From assembly GCA_017656295.1 (NCBI GenBank), contig JACDOC010000007.1, positions 62,001 through 126,000 of the forward strand: a DNA stretch of 64,000 nucleotides. Reading direction: 5' to 3'. A model generated the notes under the pieces. The model had not been told where the DNA came from, did no database searches, and saw only the letters and a list, made by a program, of their open reading frames with translations. The position numbers and the translations under genes were made by a program. Shown piece after piece: positions 17,323 through 25,588 of this stretch (within the stretch, counting starts at the first letter, position 1; each line of letters begins with the position of its first letter). This DNA is from Bacillus sp. (in: firmicutes) (GTDB taxonomy: Bacteria > Bacillota > Bacilli > Bacillales > JACDOC01).

Positions 17323-20300
17323 TTAATCGGATAGTTCTTTCCATAACTTCTGAAGTGCAGAAACATCGATGGTCATCTCAAGAGCTTTTAGCACCACATT
17401 CATTTGGTCGTGCACTTCAACTTCTAATTGGTTAATCATTTGCTCAAATTTTTCGTTAAATAATGGTTTGTACCAATCCAGCAGTCGTTTTTTCTGCAAA
17501 TGTAAATATTCTTTCGTTAGCGGTTCAAGTACCTTTGTCAATTCCTCTACCATCTTTTGTTTTTCGTTCTTTTCAAAAAATGATTTCGGATTTTTATACA
17601 AAGATAACGCCTCGTTGAAAGATTTTTCAGACACGTTTTCAAAGGCAGATTCAAATGTCGGTGTGTCCCATGAAAATAGTTCGATTTCAGAAAAAAATAA
17701 ATCATCATTGAACTCTTTTAATTGATTAACAAGGCCCTGGCGTTTATTGGCAATCGTTTTCTCCATAAATTTTTCCGCTCGTAAACTTGTTGCTCGCATT
17801 TCTTGAGCTAAGTCATAACCAATTGCCCCGATAAATTGATTCAATGCCTGACGAAGAGCACCTTTTACGTCTTTTACTTGACTATGAAGAATGGATGGGT
17901 GAAACGCTTCTTTAAAGAAATCATTAATTCGGAAAAAAACACGTTGTTTAATATAAAAAACTAGTTCCTCTATTTCTTGTTCCACGCTTTTCCATGCCAT
18001 ATTTAGATCCGTTGTTCGCAATAGGTTTGTCATGGTGTGTCGATTATTTTCCACTTGTTCACGAGTTTGTTTTTTTGTTTCTTCATCCGCTAAATGAGAG
18101 GCGATGAATTTTTTCAATAGGTTAATAGCTTTCTCATATTCCGCTTGTGCGGCTTTCATGGTAATTTCCATGAGCTCATTTGAAATAAAGTGCTGGAATG
18201 ATGATTCAAATGTACGAATTCCCGAATCAAATTCAATTGGTTCCCCTTGCTTTTCTTTTAAAGCGAATAAACTCGATACGCCAAATATACGTGGAAAGCG
18301 AATACCGTACGATTGTAACTGTTCGCGAATATACCGAATGACGGCTTGTTGTTCGTCTTCGGATTGGGCTAAATCAATTGCATTCACAATAAAAAACATT
18401 TTGTCTAATTCAAAAGAGTCTTTTACTCGCCCTAGTTGAATTAAAAATTCACGGTCGGCTTTCGAAAACGCATGATTGTAATAAGTAACATAGAAGATTG
18501 CGTCCGCATTTTTAATATATTCAAACGCGACACCAGTATGGCGAGCATTGATGGAATCAGCGCCTGGTGTATCTACTAGCGTAATTCCTTTTTCGGCATA
18601 TGGACTATGGCAGTAAAAGTCAATGGATTCAACAAAACAAGAGCGTTCTTCTCTTGAGACATATTGCTCAAATTCTTCACGGTTTACTTTTTTCGAATTT
18701 CCTAAATAAGGATAATGTTCTTTAAATCCTTTCACAAAAGCTTGTAAAAATGATTGGTGAACTTGGGCACCGTCTTGACCATCGGTTTGATGTTGTAAGG
18801 CTTCCCATTTTACTACTGCATCTTGTAAATCGTTCACGCGAATGTCGAACGCGGCAAATGCTCGTTGAACATCTTCAAGCATCGCCTCTTTTGTTTTAAA
18901 GGTGATGACTGCTGTCCCATGAGGATGATCGTTCGTTGGCGGAACAATCCGGTTAATGGCTGCTGTTGTAGGATTAGGCGATACCGGTAGTACACGTTCT
19001 CCGAGCAGTGCATTCGCAAACGAAGACTTTCCAGCACTAAACGCTCCGAACAAGGCAATGGTATACGTTCTTGATTCCATTCGTGTAGCTTTATCTTGTA
19101 GTTGTTGTACTGTTCGATCAAATCCCGGTACAGATTGTAATCGATGGGCAGCTTCACGTAGCTTTTGTACCATGTCATTCGAATGGTATACTTTAGAGGC
19201 AACGTTTTGTTCTTTTTCTGAAATAGGCTCGTCTTCCTTATTTTGTTCTTGGTGTTGATCTAACTGTTTATCTAAGCCGTCAATTTTTTGAAAGAACTCG
19301 TTTTCCCATGTTTGGATCCATTCTATCAGCTGTTCCGGTTGCTCTACATCTTCAAAAAGCAACTTTAATAGACGATTTTTTGAAAGGGCTAACTCTTCAT
19401 CTAACGCTTCTATTCGTTCATACGCTTGAACCCGTTTTTTCGCTTCGTTCCAAGATTGCTTTAAACGTTTCCGTTTATCTAATCGTACTTCTTCCACTCG
19501 TTGTATTAAATGTTCAAGAAATGTTCGACAAGTTTGGTAGGCTAATTTTTTTAACGTATTGGCGACATCTTCCGTATAAACTAACACATAGTCGCCGGAT
19601 AATTTGGCTCCTCGCTTTAAGGCTTGTTCTAATAATTGTGGGGTAAAAGATACGCTCACTTGTTGAGCTTGCTGTTCAAGAGCAACATCATGCAAATCCA
19701 TCTTTTGAACCCAAGAAGAAGCCAATTGTTTCAGATGCCAATTCATATGGCGCTCTACGTTGTCTACCAGCTGCTGGTAAAAGGCGTCTTGCCTGCGTGC
19801 CCGTTCCTCTTCTGTTTTTTTTCGTTTGAAAAGAAAGCCAATGGAAAAATGATCCTGCATCGATTCAATGTACTGACGAGCTAATTCCCGCGTTTCAAAT
19901 GGCATTAAATAAGCGTTTTGAATCAATCGTTCCAGTTCATCTAAACAGTTTTTCTCCATCTGCTCTATGAACACGTTTTCATAGGACAACAAATGAAACC
20001 AGCGTTGTTCTTCTTCATATGCCTTTTCTTTAGAACAGTGTCCAATTATTTGAACACAATGATTCCGTTCTTCTGACTGTTGCTCTTTTAACCAATCTAA
20101 ATGTTCATGAACGAGTTGTTTAAGCGCTTGCTGCGTAGAATAAAGTACCTGCTCTTCCCTTTTTTCCATCATTGAATGAATGAGCGTTTTTACATGTTCT
20201 AATTCATTGTATGTGTGATTGATGTCTTTTAACGACGTAAAATAGATACCTCGTGGTTTTACACCCCAAGTAGCAAATGCCTGCTCCACAGATTGACGAA

Positions 20301-20952
20301 AGTAATGGAAAGAAAGTTCTTCTTCACGATGTTTGTCAATTTGATTGATGATTAGATATAGCGGAACTCCGTGGTCCATTAACTGTTTAGTAAACATAAA
20401 ATTTAATTCTGATTGAACGTGATTATAATCCATCACGTAAAATACAACATCAGCAAGGTGAAGAGCCGATTCGGTAGAAAGGCGGTGGGCATCGTCTGTC
20501 GAATCTACTCCTGGAGTATCCATGACGGTCACTCCTTCTGGGAGAACTGACAATGGAAAAGCAATTTCCACTGTTTCGACGTCCGCTCCATTGCAACAAT
20601 ACTTTTTAATTGCATTGATATCAAATGGAGCATCCATCTGAATTGATGGTCGATTGTACTGAAAAATTCGAGCATATCCTTTGGTATCGTTTTTTATTTT
20701 TACGATATTGGCACTTGTAGGTATAGGACTTGAAGGAAGAAGTTCTTCCCCAACGACATAGTTAACAAATGTGGATTTTCCTGCAGAAAAATGTCCACAA
20801 AAAGCTACTATCATCTCATTGTCAAACACCTTTTTAGCGAGTAACTTCGCTTTTTCTGCTCTTCGATGGTCATCTTTCTGTACAAAATAATTTTGAAGGT
20901 GAATGGCTTTATAAAGTAATTGGTCGTTCTTTTGTAAGGTTTGTTGTGTCAT
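17323..20952 (-). CDS. dynA: Dynamin-like GTPase DynA (two fused dynamin modules)
   Basis: A 1209-residue protein with two complete bacterial dynamin modules in tandem, as in B. subtilis DynA (YpbR). Module 1: P-loop GHFSAGKST at residues 53-61, G3 DTPGVDST, G4 NQID. Module 2: P-loop GAFSAGKSS near residue 640, G3 DTPGADS, G4 NAID. Both are followed by long helical stalk regions. The family binds and fuses membranes and helps cells survive membrane damage and phage. It is located just upstream of a Cys-rich protein and a sulfurtransferase. Confidence 0.95.
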   Translation of the reverse strand: MTQQTLQKNDQLLYKAIHLQNYFVQKDDHRRAEKAKLLAKKVFDNEMIVAFCGHFSAGKSTFVNYVVGEELLPSSPIPTSANIVKIKNDTKGYARIFQYNRPSIQMDAPFDINAIKKYCCNGADVETVEIAFPLSVLPEGVTVMDTPGVDSTDDAHRLSTESALHLADVVFYVMDYNHVQSELNFMFTKQLMDHGVPLYLIINQIDKHREEELSFHYFRQSVEQAFATWGVKPRGIYFTSLKDINHTYNELEHVKTLIHSMMEKREEQVLYSTQQALKQLVHEHLDWLKEQQSEERNHCVQIIGHCSKEKAYEEEQRWFHLLSYENVFIEQMEKNCLDELERLIQNAYLMPFETRELARQYIESMQDHFSIGFLFKRKKTEEERARRQDAFYQQLVDNVERHMNWHLKQLASSWVQKMDLHDVALEQQAQQVSVSFTPQLLEQALKRGAKLSGDYVLVYTEDVANTLKKLAYQTCRTFLEHLIQRVEEVRLDKRKRLKQSWNEAKKRVQAYERIEALDEELALSKNRLLKLLFEDVEQPEQLIEWIQTWENEFFQKIDGLDKQLDQHQEQNKEDEPISEKEQNVASKVYHSNDMVQKLREAAHRLQSVPGFDRTVQQLQDKATRMESRTYTIALFGAFSAGKSSFANALLGERVLPVSPNPTTAAINRIVPPTNDHPHGTAVITFKTKEAMLEDVQRAFAAFDIRVNDLQDAVVKWEALQHQTDGQDGAQVHQSFLQAFVKGFKEHYPYLGNSKKVNREEFEQYVSREERSCFVESIDFYCHSPYAEKGITLVDTPGADSINARHTGVAFEYIKNADAIFYVTYYNHAFSKADREFLIQLGRVKDSFELDKMFFIVNAIDLAQSEDEQQAVIRYIREQLQSYGIRFPRIFGVSSLFALKEKQGEPIEFDSGIRTFESSFQHFISNELMEITMKAAQAEYEKAINLLKKFIASHLADEETKKQTREQVENNRHTMTNLLRTTDLNMAWKSVEQEIEELVFYIKQRVFFRINDFFKEAFHPSILHSQVKDVKGALRQALNQFIGAIGYDLAQEMRATSLRAEKFMEKTIANKRQGLVNQLKEFNDDLFFSEIELFSWDTPTFESAFENVSEKSFNEALSLYKNPKSFFEKNEKQKMVEELTKVLEPLTKEYLHLQKKRLLDWYKPLFNEKFEQMINQLEVEVHDQMNVVLKALEMTIDVSALQKLWKELSD

Positions 20953-21054
20953 GACTGTTACTCCTTACCCGTAATAATAACTTTTCTTTATTGTAATCGA
21001 TTTTTTCCAATTTCTCTATACATGGGGAAGCAATGAGTAGAAAGGTGTTTGAAG

Positions 21055-21083
21055 GCAAAAATAAAACGCTCGCGTAGCGAACG
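21055..21083 (-). terminator. Intrinsic terminator downstream of the 30-residue ORF
   Basis: On the minus strand CGTTCGC-TAC-GCGAGCG is followed by TTTTATTTTT. It follows the small ORF at 21116-21208, supporting that ORF as the end of a leftward transcript. Confidence 0.7.
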
Positions 21084-21115
21084 TACCGTTTGTATCGATA
21101 TAATGGAGAGGAATA

Positions 21116-21208
21116 TTATTTCGTAGAAGGTTTCATGACGTGGTTCATCACATATTTCATTATCCCACCATAAACAGCAATCGTTGTCCCAACAAATAAC
21201 CAAACCAT
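21116..21208 (-). CDS. Putative 30-residue single-span membrane peptide
   Basis: Reading by hand gives MVWLFVGTTIAVYGGIMKYV then a short basic tail. GGGGGATGAACG precedes the ATG. Residues 2-20 are one hydrophobic helix. A strong terminator follows 33 bp later. There is no similarity I recognise. Its short length means chance cannot be excluded, but the ribosome site, composition and terminator together favour a real gene. Confidence 0.5.
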   Translation of the reverse strand: MVWLFVGTTIAVYGGIMKYVMNHVMKPSTK

Positions 21209-21302
21209 CGTTCATCCCCCATTCTAATGAGAATAATTTTCATCACCATTAAAAATCTTATCACGAACGAGAATCATTTTCAATCCTTTCTTAGTATACG
21301 TT

Positions 21303-21875
21303 TTATTCCAGCGGATCATTCTTTCCTTTTCGAAAAAACGAACCATATATTGAAAACGCCTTTTGATAAGCAGGGACAAGTGCTAGGGCTTTATTTTCTT
21401 CACGAATTCGAATCGAAAGAATCCATGCATTTAAAATCGAAAATACGACTAAAGTGACATAAGCTTGCAATAACAATGGAATAAATATAAATTCCAACGT
21501 AACAATAACGTAATTTGGATGCTTCATCCATTGATAAAGTCCTTTTTGACATACTTCTTCTTTTGGAAGAATGAATATTTTTGTATTCCAATACGGTCCT
21601 AACGACCGAATGACGTGATAGCGAGCCCATTGCAATAATCCGATAATAAACACAATTACATAGGAAAAGACATTCCACTCAGGTTGTACAATCGTTCCTT
21701 CTATAAATAATGATAGTAAAAAAAGAATATGAAGGCAGACGATGAAGGGATAATGACTTTGTCCATATTCGATGGCCCCACGTTTTTTTATCCATTTTTC
21801 ATTCCTTTTAGCAATCATTAATTCGATGATCCTTTGAAAAACAAGAAGAAAAACAACTACATCTGTCATCATCAT
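21303..21875 (-). CDS. ypbQ: YpbQ, isoprenylcysteine carboxyl methyltransferase-family membrane protein
   Basis: A 190-residue membrane protein with about five hydrophobic segments. The C-terminal region has the ICMT-family features GLYQWMKHPNYVIV (RHPxY-like) and the acidic NKALALVPAYQKAF stretch. It is linked to bpsA: the start ATG at 21875 overlaps the bpsA stop (ATGA). In B. subtilis the pair makes and O-methylates alkylpyrones from long-chain acyl-CoA, with YpbQ (BpsB) as the methyltransferase. Confidence 0.88.
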   Translation of the reverse strand: MMMTDVVVFLLVFQRIIELMIAKRNEKWIKKRGAIEYGQSHYPFIVCLHILFLLSLFIEGTIVQPEWNVFSYVIVFIIGLLQWARYHVIRSLGPYWNTKIFILPKEEVCQKGLYQWMKHPNYVIVTLEFIFIPLLLQAYVTLVVFSILNAWILSIRIREENKALALVPAYQKAFSIYGSFFRKGKNDPLE

Positions 21876-22948
21876 TCCCACCTCAATAACAACATTTCAG
21901 CACTAAACCCCGGTCCTAACGCAAACGCTAAGCCGTACTTCCCCGCTTCAATCGGTTGTTCTAAATGTTTTTGTAAAACGGTTAATATGGTTACCGATGA
22001 CATATTACCTCTTTTCGTTAACACCTTTCGGGCCTCGTCTAATCGTTTAGCATCGATTTGAAACGTTCGTTCGTATGCATCTAGCACTTTCTTTCCTCCA
22101 GGATGGGCAATAAAATACTCTATATCTTTTATCGACAAATGATATTTATGTAAAAATTGTTCTACATGTGGTTTTAACCATTCTTCAATGATGCTTGGAA
22201 TGTCCCTCGAGAAAATGACAAAAAGCCCTTCATTTCGAATATCCCACCCCATTACATTTAGCGCATGTTTTTTCAGAGCCGATTGACACCCGATAATCGA
22301 AGGAAAAGTTCGTGAACGATGTTTCACCACTTCATCGCCACATACTAATGCACAAGCAACACCGTCAGCAAACAAGGCCGTTCCGATTAAATTACTTTTT
22401 GAAAAATCGTTCCGCTGAAATGTTAAACTACACATTTCGATTGTTAACACGAGTACTTTTCCAAACTGATTTTGTCGGCAGTATTCAAATGCGCGTGCTA
22501 ATCCAGCCGCTCCTCCTGCGCATCCTAAACCCCATATTGGTAATCGTTTAGTATCGGTCCGAAAAGGTAGGTCGTTCATAATTCGCGCTTCAATCGTTGG
22601 AGTTGCAAGTCCAGTTGAGCTAATAGTGATAATCATATCGATATCTTCGTATGAAATCGGTTCACGTAAAAAGGAGCCTTGCAAACAGTTCCTAATTGCT
22701 TCCTTTCCTAACTGTACTGAACAATCGATATACACATCATTTTTTTCAGCAAATGAATGCTCCCTGGTATACCATTCCAACTCTTTCATAAACGATCGTG
22801 TTTGAATTTCACTGTTCTCAAAAACTTGTAATAATCGATTGATATCGGAATAGGCTTGTCCAAACATTTGCTTGACGAACTGTTTGGCTTTCGATTGATA
22901 AACGGTATAAGGTGGTATCGCTTCACCTACTGAAAGTACTTTGGGCAA
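21872..22948 (-). CDS. bpsA: Type III polyketide synthase BpsA (BcsA)
   Basis: A 358-residue chalcone/stilbene-synthase-like homodimeric enzyme that extends fatty acyl-CoA with malonyl-CoA to alkylpyrones. Catalytic Cys is in GLGCAGGAAGLARAF, His in FIAHPGGKKVLDAYE and Asn in KRGNMSSVTIL. The start is TTG at 22948 (PKVLSVGEAIPPY next), five bases after AAAGGGGGAG; a longer ATG reading to 22966 contains that site. It is coupled to ypbQ by a 4-bp overlap. Confidence 0.93.
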   Translation of the reverse strand: MPKVLSVGEAIPPYTVYQSKAKQFVKQMFGQAYSDINRLLQVFENSEIQTRSFMKELEWYTREHSFAEKNDVYIDCSVQLGKEAIRNCLQGSFLREPISYEDIDMIITISSTGLATPTIEARIMNDLPFRTDTKRLPIWGLGCAGGAAGLARAFEYCRQNQFGKVLVLTIEMCSLTFQRNDFSKSNLIGTALFADGVACALVCGDEVVKHRSRTFPSIIGCQSALKKHALNVMGWDIRNEGLFVIFSRDIPSIIEEWLKPHVEQFLHKYHLSIKDIEYFIAHPGGKKVLDAYERTFQIDAKRLDEARKVLTKRGNMSSVTILTVLQKHLEQPIEAGKYGLAFALGPGFSAEMLLLRWE

Positions 22949-23056
22949 GGAAACTCCCCCTTTCATGCTGCTGTTATTTTTTCCAGATAGAGGCTTTTTA
23001 TGACAATACAGTCAAATTTAAAAAAATAATGTTTTTTTTACATTAGTTAACGAATT

Positions 23057-23084
23057 TTTACTATCGAACTTGGTTCTGTATGAT
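23057..23084 (+). promoter_or_regulatory. Possible SigA promoter of the CheX-like gene
   Basis: TTTACT, 16 bp, TATGAT, about 30 bp before the ATG at 23120. The -35 match is weak. Confidence 0.35.
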
Positions 23085-23119
23085 ATGATAAATTTAGACA
23101 AAATAATGGAGGATTTGAC

Positions 23120-23575
23120 ATGATCGTTACTGAGCAAGTAACTCATTTACTAAATGGTACCATTGAAACTATGAAATCTATTTTTCCATTGACGATTCAA
23201 CTCGGAAAACCGATGTTAGTAGAAGAACCGCTATACCAACAAGAAATGGGGGTTTTGATCGGGATTACAGGTGATATTCCTGGGCGCATCATGATTCAAA
23301 GCCAACAAGACGTCTTTTCTCAGCTTGGACAAGCAATGTTTGGCCTGCCAGTTGAAGGTGAAATGCTTGAATCATTCGCAGGTGAAGTTGGCAATATGAT
23401 TGCTGGGAATTTGTCAACGGTTATTTCACAAATAGGGATGACGATGGATATTACTCCTCCAACTGTCATTGTTGGTGATTCAAAAGTATACGGCTTTAAA
23501 CGTGCCTTTCAACTACCGGTAACGATGGATACAGTTGGTACCTTTACCGTTGTGTTAATTATGGATGAGCAATAA
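23120..23575 (+). CDS. CheX/CheC-like phosphatase-family protein
   Basis: A 151-residue soluble protein of the CheC/CheX/FliY fold. CheX-type active residues E-x2-N appear in GEVGNMIAGNLST near residues 89-92. Such proteins dephosphorylate CheY-P. This gene stands alone, far from any chemotaxis operon in the window, so its partner is unknown. TGGAGGATTTGAC precedes the ATG. Confidence 0.8.
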   Translation: MIVTEQVTHLLNGTIETMKSIFPLTIQLGKPMLVEEPLYQQEMGVLIGITGDIPGRIMIQSQQDVFSQLGQAMFGLPVEGEMLESFAGEVGNMIAGNLSTVISQIGMTMDITPPTVIVGDSKVYGFKRAFQLPVTMDTVGTFTVVLIMDEQ

Positions 23576-23580
23576 AAAAA

Positions 23581-23599
23581 CAGGGGATGCTTTCCCCTG
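23581..23599 (-). terminator. Terminator, strongest in the leftward direction
   Basis: CAGGGGA-TGCTT-TCCCCTG, followed on the minus strand by TTTTTTTATT. It would end transcripts coming from the aldo/keto reductase and may also serve the CheX-like gene. Confidence 0.65.
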
Positions 23600-23649
23600 C
23601 TATTAATACTTTCTTAAACTGTTGCTGGTAATATTTTTAAATAATCTTT

Positions 23650-23721
23650 TTATCGTCTACGACGTTCCCAGATTTCGAACAAGTTCCGACCGTTAAATAT
23701 AAAATACAGCATTTCCGACAA
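23650..23721 (-). CDS. Possible 23-residue micropeptide
   Basis: TTG start at 23721 with GGAG eight bases upstream reads MSEMLYFIFNGRNLF, then ends in EIWERRRR. It has an aromatic/hydrophobic half and a basic tail. It lies between the aldo/keto reductase and a leftward terminator. The evidence is only a ribosome site and composition, so it is listed as a low-confidence call. Confidence 0.25.
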   Translation of the reverse strand: MSEMLYFIFNGRNLFEIWERRRR

Positions 23722-23802
23722 TAAAAGCGCTCCATTTGTTATTTCACTCGCTTTTTTTTATTAGCATATGAAGAAACAAAGAAAGCGTGAATAAACGATG
23801 AT

Positions 23803-24705
23803 TTACGGAACTTCATGCCCTAAAGATGCTTGATAAATAGTAAACCATTGTTGTCGAGTCATGGTTAGCGATAATGCATTCACAGCACGCTGAATTCGTT
23901 CTTTTTTCCCTGAGCCGACGATTGGCATTATTTTAGCTGGATGTACAAGCAACCAGGTATACAACACTTCATCAATCGATTGTGCTCCTATTTCTTTTCC
24001 AACCGAATTAAGCGCTTCCCGCAGTCGGACCGCTCGTTCCTTTTCACTCGTAAAAATTTTTCCACCTGCCAGTGGTGACCACGCCATTGGTGGCATCCTT
24101 TTTTCTAAACATAAATCCACTGTTCCATCTTGAAAATTCTCTAATTGATAGGCGGAAAGTTCGATCTGGTTTGTAACTAAAGGGAAATTTAAGTAAGACT
24201 GTAACATGTTCAGTTGCGAACGTTTAAAGTTTGATACTCCAAAGTAACGGACTTTTCCTTCTTCTTTTAATTTCGTAAACGCTTCGGCCACTTCTTCTGG
24301 ATTCATAAATGGGTCAGGACGATGAATCAGTAGCACATCGATATAATCCGTATCGAAATTTTTTAACGACTGTTCCACCGACGCAACAATATGTTCTTTA
24401 CTTGTGTCATAATGTTTGATTTTATGTTCTGGGCGATTCGACGAAATTAATTTGATACCGCATTTTGTGACAATTTCCATTTGCTCTCTAAGTGAAGGCT
24501 TCACTTTTAATACTTTCCCAAATCGCTCTTCACACGTATAGTGACCATAAATATCGGCATGGTCAAACGTCGTAATTCCTTGTTCAAGGCAATATTCTAC
24601 CAGCTCGATTGTATCCTCAGTAGAGTAATTCCATTTATCTAACCGCCATAACCCATGAATTAAGCGTGAAAAGGATAAATCGCTTGCTAATTGAATACGT
24701 TCCAT
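23803..24705 (-). CDS. Aldo/keto reductase (YdhF-like)
   Basis: A 300-residue NADP-dependent reductase with a TIM-barrel fold. The catalytic tetrad region is visible: D in TFDHADIYG, Y in ADIYGHY, K in VTKCGIK and H in LLIHRPDPFM. The cofactor region is IVGSGKKERIQRAV. Overall similarity is to E. coli YdhF. The physiological substrate is unknown. It stands alone between the CheX-like gene and the divergent oxidase operon. Confidence 0.9.
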   Translation of the reverse strand: MERIQLASDLSFSRLIHGLWRLDKWNYSTEDTIELVEYCLEQGITTFDHADIYGHYTCEERFGKVLKVKPSLREQMEIVTKCGIKLISSNRPEHKIKHYDTSKEHIVASVEQSLKNFDTDYIDVLLIHRPDPFMNPEEVAEAFTKLKEEGKVRYFGVSNFKRSQLNMLQSYLNFPLVTNQIELSAYQLENFQDGTVDLCLEKRMPPMAWSPLAGGKIFTSEKERAVRLREALNSVGKEIGAQSIDEVLYTWLLVHPAKIMPIVGSGKKERIQRAVNALSLTMTRQQWFTIYQASLGHEVP

Positions 24706-24859
24706 CCCGTATCTCCTTCCTTTACCTCAGAAAATTATGTATATACAAGTGTTATTTTCCTATAATCCCTTCCATTTGTAAAACGCGATTACTTCCCATG
24801 GAACATAGTTGAGAATTTGTTCATTTCTTCACATTTTCTTCACAAATCGTCAAATGAAG

Positions 24860-24875
24860 TGTGATATTTATCACA
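24860..24875. promoter_or_regulatory. Perfect FNR/CRP-type box upstream of the ba3 oxidase operon
   Basis: TGTGA-TATTTA-TCACA matches the Bacillus Fnr consensus TGTGA-N6-TCACA exactly. It lies 69 bp before the first oxidase gene at 24944. A second, weaker Rex-like inverted repeat, TTGTTGAAAATTTACAA, follows at 24885-24901. Oxygen-linked control of a terminal oxidase is therefore likely but inferred. Confidence 0.65.
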
Positions 24876-24943
24876 GATAGCCAATTGTTGAAAATTTACA
24901 ATGAAAATAGCAATGACCCATTATTTAGAAAGGGGTGATTGGG

Positions 24944-25093
24944 ATGGCCCAACTAAATGTACAGCCGAAGAAAAAAGTAACAACGGAACAACCGGAAGAA
25001 TTAAATGGAACACTCGTATCCGTGTTGTTAATGGGAGCCTTTTTTATCATTAGTTGGATCATTGTCTTTTCGATCTTTTTAGATCGTTTTTAA
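24944..25093 (+). CDS. Cytochrome c oxidase subunit IIa (ba3 type)
   Basis: A 49-residue protein (MAQLNVQPKKKV at its start) with one C-terminal membrane helix (LVSVLLMGAFFIISWIIVF). The length and place, 18 bp before subunit II, match the small third subunit of Thermus-type ba3 oxidases (CbaD/IIa). AAAGGGGTGATTGGG precedes the ATG. Confidence 0.8.
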   Translation: MAQLNVQPKKKVTTEQPEELNGTLVSVLLMGAFFIISWIIVFSIFLDRF

Positions 25094-25111
25094 CTGGAGG
25101 AGGTTTTTACA

Positions 25112-25588
25112 ATGCACATGCATCGATACGAAAAATGGTGGTTAACCCTTGGAACCGGATCTCTTATTATTTTCTTAATTATTCTAGGGATAAGCGCATT
25201 TCATCAAGGTCATCAACCCCCAAGCGCGAAAGCTTTTGTTGATCCTGAGAAAGTCGATCAAACAAAGCCGTTTGACGAACCAGGATTAAAAAAAGTGGAA
25301 GGTAAAGATTGGGATTATGAACTCGTTTACGTTGCTTCCGCTTTTTTCTATGCCCCGATAGAGGTCGAAATTCCACTTGGCGCAAAAGTGAAAATTATTG
25401 CGACAACAAAAGATGTGATTCACGGTTTTGAAGTAGCAGGAACAAATATCAATATGATGCTTGAACCAGGATACATTAGTGAATATGTAACCACGTTTGA
25501 CAAAGCAGGAGAATATTTAGTTTTATGTAATGAATATTGTGGTGTTGGACACCATACGATGAAATCTACAATCAAGGTGGTGGAGTAG
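25112..25588 (+). CDS. cbaB: ba3-type cytochrome c oxidase subunit II
   Basis: A 158-residue protein with one N-terminal membrane anchor (LGTGSLIIFLIILGISAF) and an external cupredoxin domain. The CuA site is complete: an early His in DVIHGFEV and CNEYCGVGHHTM with Cys-x3-Cys, His and Met. Unlike the caa3 type it has a single helix and no cytochrome c fusion. GGAGGAGG lies upstream of the ATG, and the TAG stop abuts the GTG start of subunit I. Confidence 0.92.
   Translation: MHMHRYEKWWLTLGTGSLIIFLIILGISAFHQGHQPPSAKAFVDPEKVDQTKPFDEPGLKKVEGKDWDYELVYVASAFFYAPIEVEIPLGAKVKIIATTKDVIHGFEVAGTNINMMLEPGYISEYVTTFDKAGEYLVLCNEYCGVGHHTMKSTIKVVE

Noticed and set aside
17118-17366. 82-residue version of the Cys-rich gene
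   Set aside because: The extra 20 residues overlap dynA and have no ribosome site, while GGGAGGGG lies five bases before TTG at 17306.
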